This document shows positions 47,231 to 58,400 of a stretch of 64,000 nucleotides of DNA, in pieces. The position numbers were made by a program, and so were the translations under genes. Under the pieces are notes generated by a model. The model was given only the letters and a program-made list of their open reading frames with translations, searched no databases and was not told the DNA's origin. This DNA comes from Blastobasis lacticolella (Eukaryota; Arthropoda; Insecta; Lepidoptera; Blastobasidae). Each line of letters begins with the position of its first letter. Position 1 is the first letter of the stretch. The DNA lies in assembly GCA_905147135.1 (NCBI GenBank), contig LR990046.1:13298501-13362500 (forward strand), in the 5' to 3' direction.

Positions 47231-48863
47231 ACTCGTAAGATATTCTAAGACTTTCTAATAATTTTTAAGAGACTCGTGTGTTTAATTTAACTACAGCCTC
47301 TACTCGCCTTTTGTGGAACGACGATACTCTCGCCGTAATGCTGCATTTGAGGCCATGGCCTGGCGGCATGTTAGTTGTAAGAGTTCAATCGGTTCGATCC
47401 TGGCGACCACTTAACTAAATTCTGTTCTGTGCAGTCTGTTCTCTTCGGTGTCCCGGAATTTCAGCTCCATACAGCTGTTTTGAGTGATTGAGTAACAAAC
47501 ATCAAAGAGGCCCCGTGGGCGACCCAAGAAGCGATGGATTGACATCGCTGAATCGGATTCGAGAGCCAACGGCTTGCGAAGCGAGGATGCTGAAAACCGG
47601 GCAAAGTGGAGACCAACGAGTCGAAAAGCGGACCCTGGCAGAAGCCGGGATAAACGCTAGGATGATGATGAGTAAGATGATAGTAAGTTAGAATATTAGT
47701 AGGCTAAACCTACTATTAGCGGTGGCTCCGGAAAAAGCTTAAATATCTAAAAGAACAATGGAGAGAGCTATTCTTGAAGTTTAGTGGCAGGCTCGAAGAA
47801 TGCCAGTCTAAACTATGATTTACATCCTACCTACCGGACCAGAATTAAGTCATGGTAACGTCGGGATTAAATAATAAATATAAAACGATATGGCCCAGTG
47901 TTGCTCTCGCACCCAAGAGCCCAGGGTCCGCCTTGACCATGATCCAGGATTTGGCAGATCAGGTAATTATGGTAGAGCGACTGCCCTCCGTGACCCTGTT
48001 AACAAGGCCAGATTAGCTTGTCGTTGAATGTTGAGGTATCTATGTAAGTTGTTTCATTTAAAATACGATTTATATATCCAGCCATGTACCGGGACGCACC
48101 GAAGTAGATTGCACAATGTGTTATAAGAACTTAAATTAATTCGCTTTGCATAAAACTGATATTTCGCGGTAGCCAACCAGTCGCGTTTTGGGATGCCAGC
48201 GATCACGCAGAGCCGAATGGATCGCAGCCATTGAACAGCATCGTACAAATTAAGTTAAGTGGCCGTCAGAGTGAGCCCAATACCTTCATTAGAAGTACAG
48301 TACTGTGAAAAATTCTGTTATGTTTAGTAACAAGTTCTATAATACACAGTTGGCTGTGGTGTATGTGTTTCCATGTACATTCCTGTACATTTGTTGACAT
48401 ACTAAAATGTTTATTAATTTAGCTTACCATACAAAACTGGTTACACCTATTTTTGTTATATTAGGACACATAATAACTATAAAATAAAAGTAAAAGTTAT
48501 GTATTTGTATTTTTATTTAATTCACAATAAAAATGCATATATCTATGTAACAATGTGAAACATCATGACCCTTGTAGTTACACCATACCTTATCATATGA
48601 GAAATAGGTAGGAACGAATAGTCACTTTTAAATTAGTTTCGATATCCAATTCAATAACTAGCATGATTCAAGCTACATGAATTCGTATTACGTAGCATAT
48701 ATTCTCTACCACCTTCTAACTAAAGCTACAAGTAAGAAATCATCGCCATTTCACTGGAGTAAGATTTGGTGTAACTATATTTAAAACTTTTAGGTCCGTG
48801 ATTAAACCCTATTATTTCCAAAAACAGTCCCAATCATAAAAAAATATGTGCTTGATTTTTCAG
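47231..48863. other. Convergent intergenic region with LINE tail and SINE tail
   Basis: 3' flanks of two converging genes. 47,503-47,675 (plus) is the GACCCAAGAAGCGATGGATT LINE tail ending CCTGGCAGAAGCCGGGATAA. 47,905-48,015 (minus) is a SINE tail. 47,385-47,405 has an isolated B-box-like GGTTCGATCC. No gene. Confidence 0.5.
48512..48517 (-). terminator. Candidate polyadenylation signal of the CULT gene
   Basis: AATAAA on the minus strand about 350 nt past the stop codon of exon 4. Confidence 0.4.
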
Positions 48864-51800
48864 TTACATTTTGTACATCTTTGGCATCATTATAAGGGAG
48901 TCCGTGACTGAAATGAAAAAAATAATGTAATTGAATTCTAATCTCTTTCAACTCTTTTATAGTTGTGTTGTCTAACCCAGGCTATAAGCAGTATGTAGGT
49001 ACAACATAATTGACAAGAGGAATAGATAAACGGAGAATACAGTCGGATTTTGTTTCGATTTCGACTAATGGTGAAATTTGTCTGGGAAGTAATGCGCCAA
49101 ATTTCTAATTAGGCAGTGGGTAAATTCATTGAATTCACGCTTTTCACATCAACTGAAGTGTCACCAGAAAATGCTGCTACCATAGAAATTGGACGAGGGT
49201 TGCTACTCATTTTCTGGTTAACGGAGGTAATAGCCGGAGCCCGATCGCCATCTCAATCGGTTGCGGTTTGAACGAGTTAGTCGGTCGGTCTGCCTCTGTG
49301 ACATTAGATAGATAGATAGTCGCCTTCTACGACACTCATCGGTTTGGTGCTATAATTGTACTTCCACGGCCACGGAATTGTCTACATCAGAACGTGCAGT
49401 TGCACCACACTAACAACTCATTTAACTTGGTATTCGCTTTATCGTAAAAACGATAAAACATAAACACATCAAACTTGGTAGGTATACACTGCTAACAGTG
49501 TGCAGTAACTGCAATGATTAAAAAAGCTAATGAGGAACAGCAGTTGCGGCGAGTTCAATCTCGAGGTGGTGGTGGACTGCATCGAGATTTGAGTGCAAGT
49601 CTCGAATGTTCGTGGGTTCGAGGAGGGCGTGCTGCCGCTGTTTAACGACTTTCCATTTTTTTTTTAAGTGAAGATGTTGTATTAGTTGGACGAGGTGGCA
49701 CTCCGCCTACCAGCTAACATGCGCACCATTACCGCACGGGAAGATGCCTGACGCGGAGGCCAGGGGACAGGAGATTGGTTCAACCGACAAGGATATTAGA
49801 CGGCTCTACAATCTAGGGTTTAAATCAGATATTTGGTTGATCAGACGCTGACGGGGCAGCCTTTCACTGGTGGCTAACCAGTTACTTGGGTATTCAACTA
49901 TCTACGGTCGGCCAGCGGCGGAACTGTACTTCGGATTCCGTACCCCTCCAAAGCCAAGCACCCGGTAGGGAAGTGGTGAGCAGTAGAAAAAGACGGTCTA
50001 CCACGCAAGAGGTCCCGAGAGCTCAATTCCCGGCCGGGCAGAAATTGAAATTGTCACACGTCACCGATGTGATGACGAATCTTATAAAAAACTGCTATTT
50101 CATGGAGATGGGTGTAGAGCCTTAGACCTTAATTTAGTTTACGTTTAGATCAACTAGAATATTTTTTTATTTATTAGAACTTGAGCCTACACATTAGTGG
50201 AGGGTATCCTCATTCCGATTAACTACTTCATAATAAAGATATAGGTACTTACAATTTTCTCCTAGAATGTTGCTAAGAATCAGTCCATGAAATAAATCAA
50301 CATTATCATTAGACTTTTCAGAGTGTGAAGACCTTTCAAAAGTCCATCCTAAATGTTGGCCACAATGTGGGCAAGCACAAATCCGCCATGAGAAACCAGG
50401 AAACCAAGAATCAGCACCCTGCGGCTGCAACAGAAATCTTTTTAATGAAAGTATGTAGCGAGAGTTTGTTTAAAAGTAAATAAATCTGTCTGTTACGCTT
50501 AATCACTGCCGATTTTGATGAAATTCGCTATGAAGATAGTTTTGCACCTGAAGATGGACATAGGCTAGTTGTTGTTCCTCTCCACTCGCAAATTCGCTAG
50601 ATATAGGAACAGAAAGCAGTACATCAACGAATCTAAACCTAAAATAAGATGAGCTCACATCTCTATGAACGCGCATAGCAGTGTTAGCTCCTTTTATACT
50701 GGTTTTGGGTAAGTTGATGTGCTGACTACTGTACTTACAATAGGCCACGCGGTCGGAAACCTAGTATCTGCTAAGAAACTACTACCTAATAACTATAATT
50801 ATTAACACTTGCAAAGTCACAAAACCTTTTCTTGAAATAAATAATTAAACAATTATAGCACATGATCTAGAATTTTTTTTTAATGTTACTTCGACGTTAT
50901 AGAGAGTAATGGGTGGTGCCCATTTTAGTGATGAGTTTGTTTTACTTCTGGTTATTAGGGATGGGTGGGGCCAACATCAATTTTCACACTACTTCTAAAG
51001 ATTAAAATCTGTTCAGCATCATCCTTTAGGAACCTACCTACTTGAAAATTTCCCATTATTATATAGTAGATATTTTATGCAAGAGTAAAGTACTCACAAT
51101 AATCAACATCACAGGCCATAACAGTCCACTGCAGGACTTAGGGCCTCTCTCACGAAAGAGGAGGTTATTGCCATAATCTCCACGCTTGGCAGGTGGGTTG
51201 GAGATCGCAGTGTTATATATATATATATATATATATATATAACAATGGAAAATTCTGCTGCCCATTTTCCAGTCTATGGAGACTAGATCTTTTGCCTCGA
51301 AAACATTAGTCGCCTTGCACGACACCCACGAGTGTGAGGAGTTCGTGTTAATTCTACTCAGCCGGACATAAATAAGTAATAATAATAAAAAAGTTTTATC
51401 GGACACCACACGCACGGCTAACACTAAACAGTAAAAACTCACATTAATACAAAACATTAAAACTTACAAGTCCAACATTTTCACATCTCGCTTTTTCAGT
51501 TGTTACCACCTCAAATTTTACTCCAAAGGGGTTTATTAATGTTTGGACAGTGATATTTTGTCTACCAAACAGTTGCCGCTTCTCTGTTTTCCTCGAGCCA
51601 GGACTTTGTTTTGTGAATATGTAATAAGAGTCGGCCACATCGGCTCCACATTTCCGACATAAAAGTAGTTCTGAAATTATAAAAAACGTATTTCTGTTAA
51701 TAATGTTGTGGGCATTTGTTAACCATAGTAGAGCTCGTCTAATCTAAAATGACGCGCCCCACTATCGCATTACCGCACACAAGCAAGTTTAAAATATGGA

Positions 51801-54800
51801 CGCAATACATATACAAATGCCGTTGTAATTGGTCATTCAGTTGCCGGTGAGATTCAAACGTAGGAACACGCGTCGTTCATTGGGAGCCAATGAAAATGAA
51901 CGACACAGATGAAGTGTCGTTATCAATATTTACACTCACACATCGAAATCAACTAACTAAGTAGTGGGGCGCGTCATCTTAGACTAGACGAGCTCTACCT
52001 ACATCCAGCACACAGTAGGTACACCAGTGGTACCGTACCACGGTTAGTTTTACCTATGCTTGTTTAGTACCGCCAACCGGGTACCAACAGTACCACGACT
52101 AGAAGTTTTACATATCCTGCCGCCAACCGGCTACCAATGGTTCCATAGTTAGTATTACCTATGAACTCAGGTACACAGAAGACAGTACATCAACCTGCCT
52201 AAGACTAATATTAAATGCTAACATAGCGCTTCCATAGAGTACGTAACAAGTACATCCGTAGCAGCCTTGGCGTGAGGGATATCGCAGATAAGATCGAGGA
52301 GGCTCGCCTGCTCGGATTTGGTAATGTGGTGCGTGAGTCTCAGGGATACGTGGGACATAGATTCCTGAACCTGCCGGTATCAGGAAAGAGGCCCCGTGGG
52401 CAACCCAAGAAGCGATGGATTGACATTGTTGAGTCGGATGCAAGAAAGCCGAAGGCCGGACGAAGTAGAGGAGAATGAGTAGGAAAGCGAACCCTGACAG
52501 AGACCGGGATAAACGCTTTGACAATGATAATGATGATAGCGCTTCCATAGAGATGCCACCAAAGAACACCGTAATAGAAATGACAAGTAACAATGTTGAG
52601 ACCCAAATACATACAATTTTTTTACTTTGTTTATGAAACTCCACTCCACTGATAAAAAATCAGGGTAGAATATAGGTATCTAAACCAAGGTATTTATTAC
52701 ATAGCCCAAACGTAATGAAAATAGATTAGAATAATACATAACACAAACAAAGCAATCCAATTAATTGCCTACTCTTTGAACCACGGTGAACGGAGTGTGA
52801 TTCAAATCGAAGCTACGTACGATTGCATCGTTTTACTCTTTTTAGCATGAGAAACAAGAGAGGTAGGGTAAAGCGTATCACGTTCGAACTATCGTCTCAA
52901 CAATGTCAATCCATCGTTTCTTAAGCCGCCCTCGAGACCTCTTTCCTCATACCGGCATATTTAGGCACCTATTTCCCACGTAGGTATCCCTGGGGCTTCC
53001 GCAACATGTGACCAAACCAGCGCAGACGACCCTTCTCCTTCATTCTTCCCGACATATCCCACATGCCAAGACTGCCGCGGATATACTGGTTAAGTACTCG
53101 GTCAAGTCCACGTGCATCGTCAGCGCCAGCGAGGTTTCGCAGACATAGAGTATCGCAGCACAGGCCTAATTATGTTCTTGTATAAGCCCCTTGAGCTTGA
53201 TTGCGATTTCAGGGTCTGCCATGAGTTCCTGCCATTTGGCTTAAGGTGCACATGGATCTGAGGTATTTAAATTTATCTGTTCTATTGACAACTTCGTTCC
53301 CTATACAGATGCTTTTGGATGACTCTATTATTAATTCTGCTGTAGATATATAACATTTACTATAACATCAAATCTGTACAGTGATGTAGTATTTTACCTG
53401 ATCGAGGACAATAATTAAACACACCAGCCCAGACAAGACACATCAGCCTTTGGCTGCTCGCCTATTAACTCATGGTAATAATAATCAATTCTATGGCTGC
53501 CTATAATATCACAATGCTGCCCAATTTAGTTTATTTTGCCGACCACCAGTAACAGCTCAATTTACTTTGTTTACTGACAAAACACATCACACCACAGCTG
53601 ACCATAACTTATTTAATTAACTGATGGATTCAATGATAGCGGTTTTTAATTGACACATTTGAGTAGAATTGCAAAGTTACGCTAATTTCTACTATTTTAA
53701 GATCACAATGTACAGGCAAGATAAATCTGTGGCAATTGCGATTATGTCATGCGCAATAATGTAACTTAGGAAATATTTCTTTTTTCACTTGTGTAGTATA
53801 TGCATTACTTCCACATTCACCAAGAATGACATTTAGTGAAAGGATCTGGACAGCTCATGAATACTCAGCTACTTTTTAAATGTTCATATTAAGAAATGTT
53901 ATATGAAAATATTTATTCATGTACATTTTATTACTGTTATACTACAGTTACATCTTTACATAAAATTTTAAATACATATATGTATTCTAGAAACTTAATA
54001 AAAAATTAACAAATAACTGTGTCAACCAAATAACCCACCCCAGAGCGGGTGCAATGGTGCCCATCACGCTCACATCCCGGTGCAATGGTGCCCATCACGC
54101 TCACCGCATTACTGTTGAAATACAATGGCCAACCTCTGCACCAAGAACAACCTTGAGCGGGAGTCACCCGTGATATCCCAAGCCTACGGCCTATTTCTCC
54201 CACAAAGCTCTTTATGATTATATATAAGACTTGTGGTAAGTACCTCTCAGTTTTCAAGATGGGCAAAGGTTAAATTTATAATCATAGAAGCACAAAACAC
54301 AGTATGGTGTTTATAGTATAAATTGCTGTGGTGTCTTATATAAAGGCTTGTGATACTCAAGAGAATAAGTAGTAGTCGCTATGAGTTAAGTTTCCAACCT
54401 GATTTTGTACAAAACTGGAGTTTTGTTTATGACTCCAAGTTAAGTTTATGACAGGAGATCTTTTTTCTGTCCATGCTCTGATTACTTGCTCTAGACTCGT
54501 GAGTGTTTAGGTCACTGGGCCCCTATCAAAATTTTGTGGAGTTTATAATTGTAGACTCCTGGACTCTAGCTTTTTACAACACCAGATTCAATTGGGTGGT
54601 CAACTATAACTTATATTATGATAAATTATGGTTCTCGTATTCGTTACCTATATTTTATCAGATATAGCCAGACGACATCATTCATTGGAAAATGTGATGA
54701 ACCACAAAAAAATATCAGCTGTTGCCGTTAGGCCTAACCCTATTAAAATATTGAAACAAACCTTACCTTGTCCATTTTTAGAGTTTGCAAGTTGTTCAGC

Positions 54801-54860
54801 TAAAGCAATAAAATTACGTGAAAGGCAAGAAAGTAGAAATAAAAATAACAAATAATTCAT
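48864..54860 (-). CDS. Secreted CULT-domain protein (cereblon thalidomide-binding-domain family)
   Basis: Four exons on the minus strand: 54767-54860, 51468-51670, 50253-50424, 48864-48907; phases 1, 0, 1; 513 nt, 170 residues. Residues 1-21 (MNYLLFLFLLSCLSRNFIALA) are a signal peptide. The rest is one CULT domain: CRKC (C36, C39) and CPHC (C117, C120) for zinc, and SWFPGFSW plus LGW supplying W106, W112 and W126. Spacing W-6-W-5-C-3-C-6-W is identical to human cereblon W380/W386/C391/C394/W400. There is no Lon-like or DDB1-binding region, so it cannot be a Cul4 substrate receptor. NIT at residue 70 and NFT at 156 are possible glycosylation sites, fitting secretion. Small secreted CULT proteins are a known but uncharacterised eukaryotic group; the ligand is unknown. 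Exon 4 (13 codons) rests on a good acceptor and in-frame stop; a tandem acceptor exists at exon 3 (with or without Pro-Gln). It starts 766 bp head-to-head from the RUN-RH gene. Confidence 0.88.
48908..50252. other. CULT intron 3, with repeat relics
   Basis: 49,300-49,325 is an ATAG microsatellite next to GTCGCCTTCTACGACACTCA, a piece of the 51.1-kb repeat. 49,640-50,060 is a GC-richer stretch ending in SINE-like CAATTCCCGGCCGGGCAGAA. No exon with a fitting phase was seen. Confidence 0.4.
51090..51345 (+). repeat. Interspersed repeat with internal (TA)n
   Basis: Fullest copy of the CACTGCAGGACTTAGGGCC family: CTCCACGCTTGGCAGGTGGG, GATCGCAGTGTTA, a (TA)14-like run at 51,214-51,241, ATTCTGCTGCCCATTTTCCA, CGACACCCACGAGTG. 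It lies in CULT intron 2. Copies at 15.7 and 46.2 kb. Confidence 0.75.
51731..51995. mobile_element. 265-bp MITE with 34-bp TIRs and TA target duplication
   Basis: Left end GAGCTCGTCTAATCTAAAAT continuing to GACGCGCCCCACTA; right end is the complement, with two mismatches in 34 bp. TA flanks both ends. The interior is non-coding. It sits in CULT intron 1. Confidence 0.88.
52000..53310. repeat. RTE-like LINE tails in CULT intron 1, opposite orientations
   Basis: 52,245-52,540 (plus) reads DKIEEARLLGFGNVVRES, FLNLPVSGKRPRGQPKKRW then IDIVESDA, an RTE-like RT C-terminus. 52,905-53,290 (minus) is an antisense, more decayed relative. 52,015-52,150 has a loose duplication around CCGCCAACCGG. Confidence 0.7.
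53311..54766. other. CULT intron 1, rest
   Basis: Mostly AT-rich and unremarkable. 54,048-54,103 is a direct duplication of GTGCAATGGTGCCCATCACG. The minus frame 54,006-54,266 has a fragment SNAVSVMGTIAPG that I think is mobile-element-derived but cannot classify. Confidence 0.35.
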
Positions 54861-55626
54861 GCCTTGATCGTACTAACAAAACTTTTCCTTTCCCAATTCG
54901 ATTTATTCGTAGTACAGTATCTGAAAAGAAAAAATAATAATGTTAAAAGCCTATTAACAAAGAAAATATAAAAAAATAAAATAACTGTATCGTTACATTT
55001 TTGCGAAAGTAAACAAACATAATTTGAAACTTGAATTGAAAGATTCGCAACAACAACAAACAAAACCAAAGAGTTCTAATCAAAACGAACGATTCACAAT
55101 ACATGCGATTGACATTGACTTTTTTTATTAGGCATTGGCCTCTAGGGCTATCTGCCAAAATCAAAATAAGCTCGTTCTCGCTTATGTAAATAATCAAAGA
55201 TGAATGTTTTCAGTGGTCCCGACCCCTATCCCTCACGATAGTGATGATACAGGTATTCAATATTCAAAGTCTTGGAGCAACCTGAAAGCTCAGTTCCGTG
55301 CTTTTTATTGCATTACTCCATCTTATATTCTACTTATTTATACTTAGCAGCAAACAACAAATATTTGTTGCGAACCGCTGTCAACATGGTCATTCATTGG
55401 TAAGTGCATAAGGTCAACCGGTTTAGCAATGGTGTAGCAGCCCCTTTAGAGAAAAAAATAATCAATTTTTTTCTGGCATCTGTTTGTTGGTTTGTGGCTT
55501 TGTTGTCTTTCTTTGCTTCAGTGGTCTATGTTGACTGTGGTTGGTGTTTATTTTTCGATTTCCACAACAAATTAAATATTTCCAAACAAAATATAAGTGT
55601 AAGAAAAGTGTAACCTTGTAACTAAA
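54861..55626. promoter_or_regulatory. Shared intergenic promoter region between the CULT and RUN-RH genes, with a 69-codon uORF
   Basis: The two genes diverge from this 766-bp AT-rich gap, so a bidirectional promoter is likely. On the plus strand, 55404-55613 is an open frame of 69 codons with a hydrophobic centre that stops 13 nt before the RUN-RH ATG; if transcribed it would act as a uORF. I see no clear TATA box or initiator that fixes either start site. Confidence 0.4.
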
Positions 55627-57744
55627 ATGTCTTTTTTCAAGAATGTCGCTTCAGGATTCAATATTCGCAGTAGAGATACCATGCTCAAAGAGTCACTGAT
55701 AAATAATTTGTCGGACTGCGTAAAAGATATTCAATATAACAATCAGTTTGAGGAAAACTTCCACAGCGTACTAGGATCGACAGATTCAACGAATACTTTG
55801 TGTATGGCATTAGAAGCTGTCTTTCTTCACGGACTGAAAGACACATTTTTGAGGAAAGCTAAGAACGCTCTATCTGGAGATCCCGATCATCGCCCGCAGC
55901 CAAATTACTGGCCCCTAGTGTTGGTGCTGTCACACAGACAAAACATAGATCAGATATCCTCATTACCACAGATCGTCTCTGAGATAGGCCAGTGTCGCGC
56001 CTGGCTCCGCGTCGCTCTCAATGAATGTTTGCTGTCATCGTATATGTCCACATTACTACGAAATATATCTGCCGTGAAACCGTTTTATAACCGATCAGCG
56101 TTTGTATGTGATTCTGAGATATTAGAAGTTGCTCAAAAGCTAATTGAAGGGCTCGAGTCTTGTGTGCAATTTAACTTGCCAATAAACTCTAGTCTATTGA
56201 ACCAATGGCCCGAGCAAGTGTTGATGTTGGCTGGTATTTGGGTGCCAACAATGAGAGCTGCTCCAATAAGTGCAGGTGTAGACGTAGCAAGCACAATCAT
56301 TCATGATGATGCTAAACCTAAAATTGCTTCTACACCTACTCATACTTCTAACATCACTGGTTTGGGGCGAATGTTGGCTCTTAATGAAGATGAAGCTTTG
56401 GATTTTATTCTGTCAAAAGATTCCAAACAAATAACTACAAACATCACAAAAGGTGTAGTAGAAAATGATGATGAAAAGGAAACAACAGAGCAAAACTTAG
56501 AGACTGTACCACAAGAAATAGAAAAGCCATCCACTAGCTTAGAGCAGACAGAATTACAGACATGTTCACCCTCTTCTATTGACTTTTGCGACTTCATTCC
56601 TCCTAATGATGTTTTATTAACTGGAAATTCTTTATGTGGTAAAGGTTGGTCTGCTGACAATAATGATGATTTACAGACCTCTGTTACATCAAATTCATCC
56701 CATGGAAGCAGCTTGATAAAAACACCAGAACTCAAAAGCCTATCTTCTCTTGTTGACAACTCTAACCCATTTGGGGAGCAATATGCTAACACACCAAATT
56801 TAAATGATATAATGAAAGATATTCATAAGGAACTGAATTTATCTACTGATGATAATAGTGTCCTGTGTGACTTGAAAGCTGAAACTGTTACTACAGATGA
56901 TCTTTTGCTTCAGGGATTAGACTTTGAAATTGTTCCAAATTGTACTACTGGCTCTTTTACACTGCAGGAAATGCAGAAAATGAAACAGCAACTAGGTGCT
57001 CTATCTAGAGAACAGGGCCTTGATTTTCAAAACTACCAATGCAAGGGATGTCAGGACCTACTGGGTAGCACTGTTTCCAAGGCACAAGTGTGTGCATTCA
57101 CAGGGGAATATTACTGTTCCAACTGCATGGATCCAAACTTCTTTATAATTCCTGCCAGAGTCATCCATAACTGGGATTTTAAGAGATACCCAGTTTCAAA
57201 AAAATCAGCTCTGTTTTTGTTGGAATTTCAGCATCAGCCTTGGATAGACATGAAAAAACTAAATCCGAAAATATATTGTGGAGTATCGGAGATGGCTCAC
57301 TTACAAGATTTGAGGATACAGTTAAACTTTTTGCGAGCATATATCTTTACATGCAGGGAACATGTGATTGAGGATTTGCAAAAGCGTGTATGGCCAAGAG
57401 AATACTTATACGATCATGTACATTCGTACACAATATCTGACCTTGCACAAATACCAAATGGTTCTTTAGTATTGCAGTTGGAAAAAGTAGTTAATTTTGC
57501 TAAATCACATGTACTAGAATGTTGGCTTTGTAGCCAAAAAGGGTTTATCTGTGAAGTATGCAGAGATCGTAAAATATTATATCCATTTGATACAAGTACA
57601 ACATACAGATGTGATAATTGTTCAAGTGTGTTTCATGCCAAATGTCTAAATGCAAATATACCATGTCCAAAATGTACAAGAAAACAAAGTCGCACAAATG
57701 AATTATCTCTAGTAGACGCTGTTCATGCTCACTTTAACAAGTAG
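55627..57744 (+). CDS. Plekhm1: RUN and Rubicon-homology domain protein, Plekhm1-type lysosomal adaptor
   Basis: Single exon, 705 residues; the ATG sits in a good context (AAAATG) and no better upstream start is in frame. Residues about 20-225 form a RUN domain (helical; CMALEAVFLHGLK, QCRAWLRVALNE, WPEQVLMLAG). Residues about 230-455 are Ser/Thr/Asp/Glu-rich and disordered, with a possible LC3-interacting motif DFEIV at 432-436. Residues 470-690 form the cysteine-rich Rubicon-homology domain: CKGC at 472-475, YCSNC, PARVIHNWDF, REYLYDHVHSYT, CWLCSQKGFICEVC and the last pair CPKC at 680-683. The pattern is closer to PLEKHM1 than to Rubicon. PLEKHM1 bridges RAB7 and HOPS on late endosomes and autophagosomes to drive fusion with lysosomes. 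The two PH domains of the vertebrate protein are absent, which shortens it by about a third. Being intronless among intron-rich neighbours is unusual. Confidence 0.9.
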   Translation: MSFFKNVASGFNIRSRDTMLKESLINNLSDCVKDIQYNNQFEENFHSVLGSTDSTNTLCMALEAVFLHGLKDTFLRKAKNALSGDPDHRPQPNYWPLVLVLSHRQNIDQISSLPQIVSEIGQCRAWLRVALNECLLSSYMSTLLRNISAVKPFYNRSAFVCDSEILEVAQKLIEGLESCVQFNLPINSSLLNQWPEQVLMLAGIWVPTMRAAPISAGVDVASTIIHDDAKPKIASTPTHTSNITGLGRMLALNEDEALDFILSKDSKQITTNITKGVVENDDEKETTEQNLETVPQEIEKPSTSLEQTELQTCSPSSIDFCDFIPPNDVLLTGNSLCGKGWSADNNDDLQTSVTSNSSHGSSLIKTPELKSLSSLVDNSNPFGEQYANTPNLNDIMKDIHKELNLSTDDNSVLCDLKAETVTTDDLLLQGLDFEIVPNCTTGSFTLQEMQKMKQQLGALSREQGLDFQNYQCKGCQDLLGSTVSKAQVCAFTGEYYCSNCMDPNFFIIPARVIHNWDFKRYPVSKKSALFLLEFQHQPWIDMKKLNPKIYCGVSEMAHLQDLRIQLNFLRAYIFTCREHVIEDLQKRVWPREYLYDHVHSYTISDLAQIPNGSLVLQLEKVVNFAKSHVLECWLCSQKGFICEVCRDRKILYPFDTSTTYRCDNCSSVFHAKCLNANIPCPKCTRKQSRTNELSLVDAVHAHFNK

Positions 57745-58105
57745 ATTTAATTGCGTTAACAGTGAGCAATCAATCAAACTTATGCATTTGTTCCTAAATG
57801 TGAATGCTTAAATAAGAAATACATAGTTGCCATTGCAGTCACTGCATTATAATCAATTTGAATAGTGATTAAAATACCAATTCCTTCCTATCTAGACACT
57901 ATAATGTATTTATTATTATTATGATAAATGGAAGTATGTCAGCTAAACATGTTGGTTTGGTACCTTCATATGATAACCCAGATCATATAAACATTGTATG
58001 CAGGTCATATTGAAGCCTTGATTATATCAAGTTACTTTTCAAACAGCATATTATTAAAAATGCGCCCAATTAGTTAAGTACCTAAGAGTTTATAATAATA
58101 ATTAG

Positions 58106-58111
58106 AATAAA
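58106..58111 (+). terminator. Candidate polyadenylation signal of the RUN-RH gene
   Basis: AATAAA 362 nt after the stop codon; the region 57745-58240 is AT-rich 3' UTR or flank with no other feature seen. Confidence 0.4.
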
Positions 58112-58249
58112 TTGAGTGGTAATAATTTTGTTTATTATCAGCTGTAGCTAGTATCAAATTAAATGGTAGGCCATCATCATTTAAAACATATTAGATAAGG
58201 TGACTAGTTTAATTTGGATGTATGCCTCTATCTCTGGCCACCTGAGGGC

Positions 58250-58400
58250 CTATCGGCTATCTCAGTGGACAACTGAATTTGACATAAAAAAATCTGACAC
58301 TACTCTAATTTGGTAGACGCTATTGGCAGTTTTCAACGTAGATGACGTGGTGTAGAATTATCTAGTGTCACATACAGTTGTCAACTGAGTTAGCCAATAG
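58250..58400. mobile_element. 151-bp MITE, copy 2
   Basis: Matches 42,338-42,489 base for base over nearly its whole length, including ATCTGACACTACTCTAATTT and AGTTTTCAACGTAGATGACG. Located in the 3' flank of the RUN-RH gene. Confidence 0.85.

Noticed and set aside
50503..50748. 81-codon minus frame in CULT intron 2
   Set aside because: The frame crosses Helitron-like repeat text (CCGATTTTGATGAAATTCG) and has no splice phase fitting the neighbouring exons.
54628..54855. 75-codon plus-strand frame
   Set aside because: Antisense of the signal-peptide exon of the CULT gene, which has the better evidence.
56340..56792. 150-codon minus-strand frame inside the RUN-RH gene
   Set aside because: Opposite strand of a well-supported coding exon; no family signature.
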